Source of the DNA: Roseobacter sp. SK209-2-6
GTDB taxonomy: Bacteria > Pseudomonadota > Alphaproteobacteria > Rhodobacterales > Rhodobacteraceae
Assembly (NCBI RefSeq): GCF_000169455.1
Contig: NZ_AAYC01000002.1
Location: forward strand, 124,001-188,000
Direction of reading: 5' to 3'
Length of the DNA stretch: 64,000 nucleotides
In this document: positions 49,125 to 58,492 of the stretch, piece by piece
Numbering within the stretch: the stretch's first letter is position 1
Layout: every line of letters starts with the position of its first letter
Made by a program: the position numbers and the translations under genes
The notes under the pieces: model-generated
Seen by the model: only the letters and a program-made list of their open reading frames with translations
Database searches by the model: none
What the model was told of the DNA's origin: nothing

Positions 49125-49913
49125 TCAGGATTTTTCCCAATTCGGGCTGCGTTTTTCGACAAAGGCAGCCATGCCTTCGATGGTATCGGCCTGCATCAGG
49201 TTCTCGACAATCACGCTGCTGGTATAGGCATAGGCTTCTTCGATGGGCATCTGCAGTTGATTGTAATAGGCCTCTTTGCCCACTTTCACCGCTGCGCCCA
49301 GTTTAGAGGCGATACGCTCTGCTATCGCGCCGGCCTCGGCCTGCAGGTCTTCTGCGGGAACCGAGCGGTTGATCAGGCCCAATTCGGCGGCGCATGGGGC
49401 CAGCATGAAGTCACCGGTAGTGAGCAACTCAAACGCATGTTTGCGCGGGATGTTGCGTGAGAGGGCCACCATGGGTGTGGAGCAAAAGAGCCCGATATTG
49501 ACGCCATTGACGCCAAAGCGGCAATCCTCGGCAGCAACGGCCAGATCGCAAGAGGCCACCAATTGGCAACCTGCAGCGGTGGCAATGCCATGCACCTGGG
49601 CAATGACCGGCTGCGGCAGTTTTTGCAGCCCCAGCATGACAGAGGTGCAGCGGCGAAACAGATCCTCGAAATAGGCGCGCCCGCCATCCGCCGCAGCACG
49701 GCCCGCCGTCATTTGGCGGATGTCGTGGCCCGCGCAAAAGGCCTTGCCCGCGCCAGAGAGGATCACAGCCTTGATGGTGCGATCCTCTTGCAGAGCGTCG
49801 ATCTGCTCTTGCAGTGCGGCCAGCATTTCATCCGAGAGGGCATTGAGCCGCTCGGGCGCGTTCATCTGTAGATGTGCCACCGCGCCTGTGTCGTTACGTT
49901 CCAGAATTGCCAT
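49125..49913 (-). CDS. Enoyl-CoA hydratase/isomerase family protein
   Basis: 262 aa, crotonase fold. The oxyanion-hole glycines are in SGAGKAFCAGHDIRQM (about 52-67) and GIATAAGCQLVASCDLAVAAEDCRFGVNGVNIGLFCSTP (seen as AAGCQLVASCDLAVA, about 105-120). The C-terminal segment VEKRSPNW is usual. The catalytic Glu pair of a true hydratase is not clear here, so an isomerase or a related activity is possible. Divergent from the PaaI-like thioesterase gene 58 bases away, suggesting a shared role in acyl-CoA turnover. Confidence 0.88.
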   Translation of the reverse strand: MAILERNDTGAVAHLQMNAPERLNALSDEMLAALQEQIDALQEDRTIKAVILSGAGKAFCAGHDIRQMTAGRAAADGGRAYFEDLFRRCTSVMLGLQKLPQPVIAQVHGIATAAGCQLVASCDLAVAAEDCRFGVNGVNIGLFCSTPMVALSRNIPRKHAFELLTTGDFMLAPCAAELGLINRSVPAEDLQAEAGAIAERIASKLGAAVKVGKEAYYNQLQMPIEEAYAYTSSVIVENLMQADTIEGMAAFVEKRSPNWEKS

Positions 49914-49971
49914 CTTGCCCTCCGCCGCAATTGCAGGTGAACACTAGTGGGCAACGAGAGGAAGGGAAAGC

Positions 49972-50394
49972 ATGGGGTTGGCGTTTGATGCAAAAGGCTT
50001 GCAGGCCTATATGGATGAGATTTTCCCGCAGGTGGCAGAGGACTTCGCCATCGATGAGCTGAGCGAGGCGGGCATCACCATGCGTCTGAAAGTGGCAGAA
50101 CGGCACCTGCGTCCCGGCGGGACGGTTTCTGGTCCATCGATGTTCTCCTTGGCTGATTGTACGGTTTATGCGCTGGTGTTGTCGCGCCTGGGGCAGGAGG
50201 CGCTGGCAGTCACAACCAATTGTTCGCTTGATTTCATGCGCAAACCAGAGGCAGGCAGAGACATCATCGCCAAGGGCACCCTGCTAAAGCTAGGGCGTAG
50301 TCTGGCGGTTGGCGATGTACATATGTTCTCTGAAGGGTCGGACAGGCTGGTGGCACGATCCACCATGACCTATTCAATCCCTCCAAAAGGTTAG
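49972..50394 (+). CDS. PaaI-like hot-dog-fold thioesterase
   Basis: 140 aa. The family motif appears as HLRPGGTVSGPSMFSLADCTVYALVLSRLG (seen as PGGTVSGPSMFSLADC), with the Asp of the active site in LADC and the acyl-CoA-binding strand SLDFMRKPEAGRDIIAKGTLLKLGRSL. Such enzymes cleave acyl-CoA, often aromatic or odd ones that block CoA. Divergent from the crotonase gene and convergent with psd. Confidence 0.85.
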   Translation: MGLAFDAKGLQAYMDEIFPQVAEDFAIDELSEAGITMRLKVAERHLRPGGTVSGPSMFSLADCTVYALVLSRLGQEALAVTTNCSLDFMRKPEAGRDIIAKGTLLKLGRSLAVGDVHMFSEGSDRLVARSTMTYSIPPKG

Positions 50395-50403
50395 CGCGTA
50401 TAG

Positions 50404-51297
50404 TTAAAGAGAAGTGGCCAGGGGTTGCCCCACCTTTACCAGGGTTTCGCGCCCCATGGCACTATTGCGGATCAGGTCATCGCTAAAGGCAATTTTCCCA
50501 GGTTCGAACACCACCACAACGGTGGAGCCACCAAATTTGAAATAGCCCTTTTCGTCCATTTTCTGCACCTCGCCAGAGGTGCGGGTATTGACGATACTAC
50601 CAACGCCAAAGGCGCCCACTTCGACAAAGCAATAGCTGCCGAGCCGCTCGTTTTCGATCAATGTCCAGCTGCGCTTGTTCTCACCAAAGACATCGGGTCC
50701 AGCGCCCAGTGCAATCGGATTGACCGAATGGAGGTCGCCCGCAAGATCCTGCGCCTGGCTGATCCGGCCCGCGGCCGGAAAATGGTAACGGTGATAATCC
50801 GCTGGGCAGAGCCGGACAATGGCAAGGGCGCCACCGACAAAACGCTCCGCGATCCCAGGCAGCATGCTGCGGACTGACATCGGATGCCCCTTAACCGGAA
50901 CAAAGACATCCTCATTCAGCACTGGGAACACCAGCACGCGGCCATCCGCAGGGGAGACCACCTCCGCCGGGTCGGTGCTGAAGGGGCGCGCTTCGGGTTT
51001 TAGCCGACGAATGAAGAAGTTATTGAAACTGTTGAAGGATCCAATCGGATCAAGGGCTTCATCCATATCGATGGAGAGTTCCTCTACCACTGTGCGGATC
51101 TTCCCCTTTGACAGGCCGGAATCAAACCAGGCCCCCATCAGGCAGCTGATGAAAGAGGAGCGAAACAGGAGTTTTTCGACAGGCTTTGCGCTGGCGTTCT
51201 GATAGGCCCAGCGGATCCATTTCTCCCCCAGAACCACCTCTTCGAAGGTCTTTCCGGTTTCGCGGTCAACAACAGTAATCGGGAGGTTGGTCATCAT
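50404..51297 (-). CDS. psd: Phosphatidylserine decarboxylase
   Basis: Makes phosphatidylethanolamine from phosphatidylserine at the inner membrane. 297 aa. The pro-enzyme self-cleaves at a Gly-Ser bond to give the pyruvoyl group; here the site is FGGSTVVVVF (about residue 265). Other family stretches are VSPADGRVLVF, FFIRRLKPEARPF and CPADYHRYHFPAAG with the conserved His. Two Met start codons adjoin (51297, 51294). It is a long, type-II-like form. Its stop is near that of the convergent thioesterase gene. Confidence 0.94.
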   Translation of the reverse strand: MMTNLPITVVDRETGKTFEEVVLGEKWIRWAYQNASAKPVEKLLFRSSFISCLMGAWFDSGLSKGKIRTVVEELSIDMDEALDPIGSFNSFNNFFIRRLKPEARPFSTDPAEVVSPADGRVLVFPVLNEDVFVPVKGHPMSVRSMLPGIAERFVGGALAIVRLCPADYHRYHFPAAGRISQAQDLAGDLHSVNPIALGAGPDVFGENKRSWTLIENERLGSYCFVEVGAFGVGSIVNTRTSGEVQKMDEKGYFKFGGSTVVVVFEPGKIAFSDDLIRNSAMGRETLVKVGQPLATSL

Positions 51298-51387
51298 GCC
51301 TGTTCCTGGTTTGCCTGCCAGTCGCCTAGCAGAGCTAGTGGACCTTGCTCAAGAGGGCATTGTTGGCTTTTTGGCGCGCGCCTGCAC

Positions 51388-52047
51388 TCAGGAGCCAGAA
51401 GAGGGAATGGCGATCCAAACGCCTGCAAACATCAAAAGCCCCCCGAGGTTCACCCAAATGTGCCAGATGGCATAGCGGAAAGGCAGCGATTTGCGGGCAT
51501 AGAATGTGGTGCCAATCACATAGCAGGCTGATCCGCCAAGGATGCACCAAAGCGTGGCAAGGGGCACATTTGTCAGATCTGGCAAAGCTCCCAATCCAAG
51601 AGCGCCAAGCCCTAGGTAAGAAGCGGTGGACCAGCGCGTTTTTACCGAGCTATGGGTGAGCTTATGCCAAATCGCGAGCAGGGTTAGGGCCCAGCAGAGG
51701 CAAAGCAGTGTGAGCGTCCAAGGGGTTCCTGCAATGATGAAAAACGGCGTGAAAGTGCCTGTAATACTAGGGTAAATCGCCGCATGATCCAGCCTGCGTA
51801 ACAGGGTGCGATGCGGATGCCAGGGTGAAAAATGGTAAAGGCAGGACGCCAGGTTAGAGGCCAGTGCACAGAGCACATAAAGAGCTACTGCTGCCGTCAA
51901 TAAGGTGGAAGCATTGCTGCCCACCTTGTTCAATAGGATGGCTCCCGCCACCAGGATCAGGGTTAGCCCAAGCAGATGAACCGCCACATCGGCCAGGCGA
52001 TGGGCGCGGATCGGACTGGGGAAATTCGGCGAAAATGCGGTGGTCAT
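51388..52047 (-). CDS. Hemolysin III/PAQR-type membrane protein
   Basis: 219 aa with about seven hydrophobic segments and the family metal residues: a SNLASCLYHFSPWHP stretch (about 63-77), HAAIYPSITGTFTPF (His at about 88), and the C-terminal FRYAIWHIWVNLGG with two His. This is the COG1272 family (YqfA, hemolysin III, eukaryotic PAQR receptors), likely zinc-containing membrane hydrolases; no haemolytic role should be assumed. The start is the ATG at 52047. Confidence 0.87.
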   Translation of the reverse strand: MTTAFSPNFPSPIRAHRLADVAVHLLGLTLILVAGAILLNKVGSNASTLLTAAVALYVLCALASNLASCLYHFSPWHPHRTLLRRLDHAAIYPSITGTFTPFFIIAGTPWTLTLLCLCWALTLLAIWHKLTHSSVKTRWSTASYLGLGALGLGALPDLTNVPLATLWCILGGSACYVIGTTFYARKSLPFRYAIWHIWVNLGGLLMFAGVWIAIPSSGS

Positions 52048-52201
52048 ATCTGGCTCTGAAAGATTGCCACATATGCCTAGGATTTGGCGGAGAGCTTGTC
52101 CATGTTTCCGGGGCGTCAGCTTCTCAGTCCGGAATGATGCATTCGGTGTCTAAAACCTGCGTAAAAGTCGTGCGTCCAGATCGTACCCCCATGTGCCGAC
52201 C

Positions 52202-52375
52202 TTAGGCTTGGGTTTCTACCTCTTCCAGCCAGCGAACCTGTTTTTGGGCTTCGGTTTTTGCGTCTGCAAAGCTCTGAAAGACTTGCTCGCCGTAGTAGCC
52301 GATGCTGAACCATCCGCGCCCGTCTTCTGGTTCCCGGCGAAAAGAAAAGAGGGAGCAAATTGCCCCCTCTTTTTG
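52202..52375 (-). CDS. Possible small coding region without a standard start
   Basis: 57 codons open to the stop at 52202. The C-terminal 45 residues read protein-like (GWFSIGYYGEQVFQSFADAK, then TEAQKQVRWLEEVETQA). There is no ATG, GTG or TTG in frame; an ATT at about 52360 lies inside the speE terminator. It may be a remnant of a longer gene or use a rare start. No family is recognised. Confidence 0.35.
   Translation of the reverse strand, partial: QKEGAICSLFSFRREPEDGRGWFSIGYYGEQVFQSFADAKTEAQKQVRWLEEVETQA
52341..52375 (-). terminator. Terminator of speE, active on both strands
   Basis: An 11-bp stem with one mismatch (52348-52358, 52360-52370), with T-runs on the minus strand (TTTCTTT) and on the plus strand (TTTTT). 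The speE stop is 21 bases away. Confidence 0.75.
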
Positions 52376-52395
52376 TCAAACCTCTGTCCTCATCC

Positions 52396-53255
<860 letters not shown>

Positions 53256-53259
<4 letters not shown>

Positions 53260-53762
53260 GCTGCCACCTCTTTGGCGATCAGCTCTTCACCGCGCAAAAG
53301 CTCGCGCACTTCGACCAGATCGGTGTTGAAGGCCTCTTTGAGGACGTCGACGGCTTTCCAAGGTTCCGCATCGCCGCACATGAAGACGTCAAAGGCGCCA
53401 TAGCCGATTTCCGGCCAAGTGTGCACAGAGATGTGGCTTTCCGCCAGAACCGCCACGCCGGAGACGCCCTGCGGGGAGAATTTATGCGTGTGAATGTGCA
53501 GCAGGGTGGCGCCGCAGACCTCGACACAATCACGAAAGGCTTTCTGAATGCGCGCTTCGCAGTCCAGGCCGGTGCCTTTCATCACTTCGATGATCAGATG
53601 CGTGCCGGCAAAAACCTTGCCATCCTTGCGGATGAAATGGTCTTCGCGGTCAGATTCAACAACAGCATCGATATTCGCAGCAGTTACACCGCGCGCGGTA
53701 TCTTCCTCATGGGCGCCTGTCTCCAGACCGATCCCCAGTTGGAAGAGGTTGGCGTCTTTCAT
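53256..53762 (-). CDS. speD: S-adenosylmethionine decarboxylase proenzyme
   Basis: Supplies the aminopropyl donor for SpeE. 168 aa, prokaryotic (class 1) short form. The auto-cleavage site is in LAESHISVHTWPE (Glu-Ser, about 115), generating the pyruvoyl group from the Ser. The start at 53762 was chosen from an in-frame Met preceded by a gap. Overlaps speE as ATGA. Confidence 0.94.
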
Positions 53763-53953
53763 GACACTCCCCTTCGTTCCAGTAGATTGCAATCCAGCCG
53801 GCCCTTAGCGCCCCCCCGAATAAGAGTTCAGGGTTGGGATCGGTACCGAAAGTGAGCTGCATCTAGGACTGGACCGGGATTCGATCAAGGAAAATTTTTG
53901 GTAAGCGGAAAATAGTCGCCAAAGCCAAGGCGGTTGAAAAGGGGGGTAGCCAG

Positions 53954-53981
53954 AAAAAAAGGGCCGGGGCGAACCCCGGCC
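53954..53981 (-). terminator. Terminator of the DUF1127 gene
   Basis: A perfect 8-bp stem GGCCGGGG/CCCCGGCC (53962-53969, 53974-53981) with a TTCG loop on the minus strand, followed by C and seven T. It lies 27 bases past the stop at 54008. Confidence 0.9.
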
Positions 53982-54007
53982 GTCAGGTTGTTCTTTTGTC
54001 CAGGGGA

Positions 54008-54241
54008 TCATGGACGCCAGAACGGAAGAGTTCCTTCATAATGGGCTTCCTCACGGGTAAGCCCAATGTCTTTTAATTGCTCTGCGCTAAGATGGCGCAG
54101 GTGCTGGCGTGTGCGTTGGCGGCCGGACCATTTAGTGACCAGCACTGCAAAAGCGACCGCTGCCTGCGCCAGCACCGGCAGAGCGGGGCGGCTGTTCAGG
54201 TAAGAAATTTGCGAGTTGCTGGATGCGATAGGTGTGGTCAT
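54008..54241 (-). CDS. DUF1127 protein
   Basis: 77 aa. A helical N-terminal region is followed by the DUF1127 core (RTRQHLRHLSAEQLKDIGLTREEA at about 43-66). Small DUF1127 proteins are abundant in alphaproteobacteria and have been tied to RNA maturation and phosphate stress in some species; the role here is not known. The gene is divergent from the MocR regulator 93 bases away, whose operator-like repeats overlap its promoter region, and it ends at a strong terminator. Confidence 0.85.
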   Translation of the reverse strand: MTTPIASSNSQISYLNSRPALPVLAQAAVAFAVLVTKWSGRQRTRQHLRHLSAEQLKDIGLTREEAHYEGTLPFWRP

Positions 54242-54260
54242 GGTTGCATTCCTTATTGTG

Positions 54261-54316
54261 TTGATACAATCCTAAATCTCTGTTACAAGCATTTGATACA
54301 ATGTCTCTGACACAAT
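54261..54316. promoter_or_regulatory. Direct-repeat operator candidate between DUF1127 and MocR genes
   Basis: TTGATACAAT occurs at 54261-54270 and 54293-54302, and the related CTGACACAAT at 54307-54316, all in one orientation, in the 93 bases between the divergent genes. MocR regulators are known to bind direct repeats in divergent promoters, so this is a fitting operator, but binding is inferred. Confidence 0.6.
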
Positions 54317-54334
54317 GTCGAAAGAAGGATTGTA

Positions 54335-55738
54335 ATGGGTACAATTTGGGCGCCGAGCCTAGCAAATAATGCTGGACCAAAGTATCAAAGGGTCGCGGAT
54401 ACGATCCGTACTGCTATTTCAGAGGGTACTTTAACGGTGGGAACAAAACTGCCGCCGGTCCGTGAACTCGCGTATCAGTTGCAGATTACGCCGGGAACAG
54501 TCGCTCGGGCCTATAGTGTTTTGACAGATGAAGGCGTTCTGCAGGCAGAAGTGGGGCGCGGCACATTTGTAGCCGAGAAGCAGAGGCAATTGCAGGATGA
54601 TGTCTGGTCGCGCGAATTGCACCGGCTAGAGGCCAAAGATCCAGGACATGCCAGTCTTTTCAGCCCCAGAATGGCCGATGTGGGTCAGGTCTCTGCCCTC
54701 CGCTCTGCCATGCAAGTGGTCGCAAAGTCAGACCCTTACGCCTTTTTGAACTACCCAACGCGTGATGCCTATCGTCCGGTGCGGCAAGCTGTTGTGGATT
54801 GGCTTTCGGACCAACCTTTGGGGGCGCTGCGAGAGGATGAGGTGATCCTGACCCACGGCGGCCAAAATGGCATTTTGACGGTGCTTCAGGCCCTGTTGAA
54901 GGGGCCGCAACCCGTGATGCTGGTGGAGGATCTCAGCTATGCCGGTTTTCGTCGGGCTGCAGAGTTGCTTCGCGCTAGGGTAGTGGGCGTGGCGATGGAT
55001 GAGAAGGGGATTGTACCCCAATCTCTGGAACTGGCGATCCGCAAGACCGGTGCCACTGTCCTTTGTACCAGTCCCGAAGTGCACAATCCCACTGGACTGT
55101 TCACCCCTTTGGCGCGTCGCAAAGAGATTCTGGAGGTGGTCCGCCGTCACGATGTGCAAATTCTGGAAGATGATTGCTATAGGATGGGAGAGGCCCAGGC
55201 ACCAAGTTATCGGGCTTTAGCACCGGAACTGGCCTGGCATGTCTGCTCCATCTCCAAAAGCCTGACACCCGCCCTGCGGGTTGGTTTTGCTCTTGCGCCT
55301 TCCGGGCGCGCGCAGGATCTGCGTCGGGTCGCGGAGTATAGCTACTTTGGTTTGGCCCAGCCGCTGGCGGAATTGACCCGTGTTTTCCTAAGCGATCCAC
55401 GAACCAAGGGTCTGGCCCAAGAGGTGCGCCGGGAAATGGCAAAATATGTCCGGGTTGCGGTCAATGCACTCGGCGGTTTTGATTTGGTCTGGAATGATCA
55501 GGTGCCCTTCCTTTGGTTGCGACTGCCCGCCGGATGGCGCTCCGCCGCCTTTACGCGTGCAGCGGAAGCCAATCGTGTGCAAATTCGTTCAGCGGATGAG
55601 TTTGCGCTGCGCGATGGGCGCGCGCCCAATGCGGTGCGGATCGCCATCAATGCCCATATCAGCCTAAAGCAGTTTGAAGAGGCCATGCTGAGGCTGCGCA
55701 CGTTATTAGACAATCCGCCCGAGCAGATAAGCGTTTGA
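54335..55738 (+). CDS. MocR-type PLP-dependent transcriptional regulator
   Basis: 467 aa. A GntR-type winged helix at about 15-80 (GTKLPPVRELAYQLQITPGTVARAY, seen as LPPVRELAYQLQITPGTV) is fused to an aminotransferase-like domain (about 110-460) with HGGQNGILTVLQALL, VEDLSYAGFRRAAELL, SPEVHNPTGL and the PLP-Lys in SISKSLTPALRVGF (about residue 307). PdxR, GabR and TauR belong here and usually control a divergent gene, here the DUF1127 gene. It is the only GntR protein in the window. The natural target and effector are unknown. Confidence 0.92.
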   Translation: MGTIWAPSLANNAGPKYQRVADTIRTAISEGTLTVGTKLPPVRELAYQLQITPGTVARAYSVLTDEGVLQAEVGRGTFVAEKQRQLQDDVWSRELHRLEAKDPGHASLFSPRMADVGQVSALRSAMQVVAKSDPYAFLNYPTRDAYRPVRQAVVDWLSDQPLGALREDEVILTHGGQNGILTVLQALLKGPQPVMLVEDLSYAGFRRAAELLRARVVGVAMDEKGIVPQSLELAIRKTGATVLCTSPEVHNPTGLFTPLARRKEILEVVRRHDVQILEDDCYRMGEAQAPSYRALAPELAWHVCSISKSLTPALRVGFALAPSGRAQDLRRVAEYSYFGLAQPLAELTRVFLSDPRTKGLAQEVRREMAKYVRVAVNALGGFDLVWNDQVPFLWLRLPAGWRSAAFTRAAEANRVQIRSADEFALRDGRAPNAVRIAINAHISLKQFEEAMLRLRTLLDNPPEQISV

Positions 55739-55780
55739 TGCACGCGCTGCCTGAGCGCGCGCAGTTGTCCATCGAGTTCG

Positions 55781-56317
55781 TTACTTTTGTTCCACTGGAA
55801 TTCTAAAGGCTATGTCCGAGGCACCATAGCTCCACTGGTCTTTGGAGGCCGCTATCCCAGCTGTAACAGCTGCGGCTACCAATCCTGCGATCGAAGCGCC
55901 GCTAACAATGACACCATCAAGAGTTGCTTGCATTTTGACATCACCTTCGAGATTTTCGCTTGCGCAATTCAGGTGGATCTTGGTCGGCTTCCCTTTGAAT
56001 TTGGGGAGACGTACGACCGCGGGTGTCACAAAGCTAGCTTTTAGCTCCGCTGAATCAAGTCGACAGGCAAGACCAGTAACTTCCTTGCTCTTGGCCGGGT
56101 AGGGCGTACCCGCTTGCGCGGCAGCAACCTGCTTTTCTTCGTCGACTACGCTAACAAATGTGCGCATCACGGGCTCTGTATAGCCGACAATCCGGTTCTG
56201 GCTGATGGCTGGATTCTTGAGGGTCGGCTCAATCGGTGGCCCTTTGGGTTCTGCACCTTGCATGCAGCCTGCGAGGAGAACAGAGGAAGTGAGCGCAATG
56301 AGTGTTTGAGGTTTCAT
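55781..56317 (-). CDS. Putative lipoprotein of unknown function
   Basis: 178 aa. A lipoprotein signal peptide with the lipobox LAGC at about residues 15-18 (MKPQTLIALTSSVLLAGC). The mature part has no recognised domain. A hydrophobic glycine-alanine stretch lies near 135-155 (VIVSGASIAGLVAAAVTAGI). It is slightly AT-rich for this window and has A/T third bases more often than its neighbours, so it may be recently acquired; the evidence for that is weak. Start chosen at the Met six codons into the frame, before the signal. Confidence 0.75.
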   Translation of the reverse strand: MKPQTLIALTSSVLLAGCMQGAEPKGPPIEPTLKNPAISQNRIVGYTEPVMRTFVSVVDEEKQVAAAQAGTPYPAKSKEVTGLACRLDSAELKASFVTPAVVRLPKFKGKPTKIHLNCASENLEGDVKMQATLDGVIVSGASIAGLVAAAVTAGIAASKDQWSYGASDIAFRIPVEQK

Positions 56318-56697
56318 TAAGTGGTCCAGTTTCAATTTCTGGGTGCTTAGCTAGTTCTGAAATTTGCTTTGGTAAATGATGTGGTGTTCAACGGCATTTT
56401 GTGGTGTTTTATTGGCGCAGTTCGAAAAGGCTTACCTTTTTCCCTGTGATGCTTTTGACGTGAAGTGCAGGTGAATAGAGTTTGCGTCCCTCTAGGTGCA
56501 GGACACTAGGCCTCCGAATGACAGCTCTGAGCAATTTTGTGGGGTAAAATAATACCCAATTTTTAAGATATTGAATTCACTGTATTTATTCTTTTCAAAC
56601 CCTGTTGACCTGCATCACAGCCCCCCGTAAATACCCAACATCGAATTCTGATGGTGACTCCCGTCGCTATCTTCACGTCAAACAGGATTGACCTGCC
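56318..56697. other. 380-base gap with the rplM promoter
   Basis: AT-rich gap between the lipoprotein gene and rplM; apart from the rplM promoter at 56605-56633 I see nothing I can name and no gene. Confidence 0.4.
56605..56633 (+). promoter_or_regulatory. Promoter of rplM-rpsI
   Basis: TTGACC (56605-56610), 17 bases, TAAATA (56628-56633): a good sigma-70-type match 65 bases before the rplM ATG. Confidence 0.6.
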
Positions 56698-57156
56698 ATG
56701 AAAACCTTCTCTGCTACCCCGGCAGATATCGAGAAGAAGTGGATCCTCATCGACGCCGAGGGCGTTGTACTGGGCCGTCTTGCCTCGATCATTGCTATGC
56801 GCCTGCGTGGCAAGCATAAAGCTTCCTTCACTCCGCATATGGACATGGGTGACAATGTCATCGTGATCAACGCGGACAAAGTCCAGATGACCGGCAAGAA
56901 GCGCGAAGAGCACTTCTACTGGCACACTGGCCACCCCGGCGGCATCAAGTCCCGCACTAAGCAGGAAATCCTGGAAGGCAAGCACCCCGAGCGTGTTGTC
57001 TATCAGGCCGTCAAGCGCATGCTGCCAGGCAACCGCCTGTCGCGTCAGCAGATGACCAACCTGCGCATCTATGCTGGCACCGAGCACGGGCACGAAGCCC
57101 AGTCTCCTGAAGTTCTGGACGTTAAGTCCATGAACAAGAAAAACACCCGGAGCTGA
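56698..57156 (+). CDS. rplM: 50S ribosomal protein L13
   Basis: 152 aa, usual length for the family. N-terminal [20 protein letters not shown], then the signature [20 protein letters not shown] and the final [14 protein letters not shown]. First gene of the conserved rplM-rpsI pair; rpsI follows after 5 bases. L13 binds 23S rRNA early in assembly of the large subunit. Confidence 0.98.
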   Translation: MKTFSATPADIEKKWILIDAEGVVLGRLASIIAMRLRGKHKASFTPHMDMGDNVIVINADKVQMTGKKREEHFYWHTGHPGGIKSRTKQEILEGKHPERVVYQAVKRMLPGNRLSRQQMTNLRIYAGTEHGHEAQSPEVLDVKSMNKKNTRS

Positions 57157-57161
57157 TATCG

Positions 57162-57647
57162 ATGTCTGATCAGATCAACACTCTCGAAGAGCTGGCAGCT
57201 GCAACCGGTGTGGAAGCAGTCGCTGAAGAAATCATCGCGCGTGAGCCCGTCCGTGACGAGCTGGGCCGCTCCTATGCCACCGGCAAGCGTAAAGACGCTG
57301 TCGCCCGTGTTTGGATCAAGCCTGGCTCTGGCAAGGTTGAAGTGAACGGCAAAGAGATGAGCAAATATTTCGCTCGTCCCGTTCTGCAGATGATCCTGCG
57401 TCAGCCGTTCCAGGTTGCCGGCGTTGAAGACCAGTTTGACGTTTACGCAACCGTCAAAGGCGGTGGTCTGTCCGGTCAGGCCGGTGCGGTCAAGCACGGT
57501 ATCTCCAAAGCCCTGCAGCTTTATGATCCCGCCCTGCGCGGTGCTCTGAAGGCAGCTGGCTTCCTGACACGCGACAGCCGTGTTGTTGAACGTAAGAAGT
57601 TCGGTCGCCGCAAAGCGCGTCGTTCGTTCCAGTTCTCCAAGCGCTAA
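57162..57647 (+). CDS. rpsI: 30S ribosomal protein S9
   Basis: 161 aa: the S9 core preceded by about 30 extra N-terminal acidic residues, an extension common in alphaproteobacteria. Signature [19 protein letters not shown] at about 105-123, and the C-terminal [17 protein letters not shown] tail that reaches the ribosomal P-site. Follows rplM by 5 bases and ends at a strong terminator. Confidence 0.98.
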   Translation: MSDQINTLEELAAATGVEAVAEEIIAREPVRDELGRSYATGKRKDAVARVWIKPGSGKVEVNGKEMSKYFARPVLQMILRQPFQVAGVEDQFDVYATVKGGGLSGQAGAVKHGISKALQLYDPALRGALKAAGFLTRDSRVVERKKFGRRKARRSFQFSKR

Positions 57648-57679
57648 TTTTCGCTTTCAAATCCTTCTGGATTTTCTTG

Positions 57680-57704
57680 GGGCTCGCCATTGGCGGGCCC
57701 TTTT
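57680..57704 (+). terminator. Terminator of rplM-rpsI
   Basis: Stem GGGCTCGCC/GGCGGGCCC (57680-57688, 57692-57700) with one G-T wobble, 3-base loop and the tail TTTTCC. Confidence 0.75.
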
Positions 57705-57813
57705 CCATTGTTAATTTTCCTCTCTCACGAGCCAGTTGATTCAAAGTTTCTTCAGATGTTTCGCATAGATATCAGAGAAAGAGTGATACTGGTTTAGGAT
57801 TCAGGAGAACCGA

Positions 57814-58422
57814 ATGGCAACCGCGTCAAGTTTCAAAGAAGCCCCGCTGGGCGACGGGAAAATCGAAATTGGGCGCTTTACCCATGGGTATGAAACCGTA
57901 AATTTTCGCAACTGGGGGCAGGGTGCTAATGTCCAGCTTGGGTCCTTTTGTTATTTCTCCGAGAATATTCAGGTCATCCTGGACCCCCAAAGCCCATTTG
58001 ATCGCATTGCGGGATTTCCTTTTGGTAAAGTGTTTCAGGAAGAACTGGGCGGTGAAGACCTGCCGATCCAAAAGGATTGTGAATGGGATGTCTCTATCGG
58101 GAATGATGTTCGGATTGGGGACGGTGTGACCATCATGTCCGGGGTCACGATTGGGAATGGTGCGGTGATTGCCGCCAATTCGACCGTGTTCAATGATGTT
58201 GGTGCCTATGAAATCTGGGGCGGCAATCCTGCGACCTTCTTGCAGAAGCGGTTTGACGACGAGTTGATCTCTGCGCTGGAGGAACTGGCCTGGTGGAACC
58301 TACCTGAAGAGCTGATCAAGGAAATGGCGCCACTCCTGTCTATGGCCCCAAATCTAGAGCTTATTGCTGGGCTGAAATCCATCGTAGCGGATTTTGTCAC
58401 TTTCCAGGATGATGCAGCCTAG
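57814..58422 (+). CDS. Hexapeptide-repeat acyltransferase
   Basis: 202 aa. The left-handed beta-helix with I-G-x-x-x-x repeats is clear in the middle (VSIGNDVRIGDGVTIMSGVTIGNGAVIAANSTVFNDV, seen as IGNGAVIAANSTV) and the proteins ends in a helical region. It resembles the CatB/Vat xenobiotic acetyltransferase branch (GGNPATFLQKRF near 145-157). The usual acetyltransferase His is not clearly placed here. Substrate unknown; a drug-resistance role should not be assumed. Confidence 0.8.
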   Translation: MATASSFKEAPLGDGKIEIGRFTHGYETVNFRNWGQGANVQLGSFCYFSENIQVILDPQSPFDRIAGFPFGKVFQEELGGEDLPIQKDCEWDVSIGNDVRIGDGVTIMSGVTIGNGAVIAANSTVFNDVGAYEIWGGNPATFLQKRFDDELISALEELAWWNLPEELIKEMAPLLSMAPNLELIAGLKSIVADFVTFQDDAA

Positions 58423-58451
58423 ACGGCTGATGACGCTGCGGTAACACAAAG

Positions 58452-58485
58452 GGCCTCGGTAAATTTGCCGGGGTCTTTGCTTTTC
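58452..58485 (+). terminator. Likely terminator of the acyltransferase gene
   Basis: A 9-bp stem with three G-T pairs (58452-58460, 58467-58475), loop AAATTT and the T-rich tail TTTGCTTTTC, 30 bases after the stop. Confidence 0.5.
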
Positions 58486-58492
58486 TAGCCCG

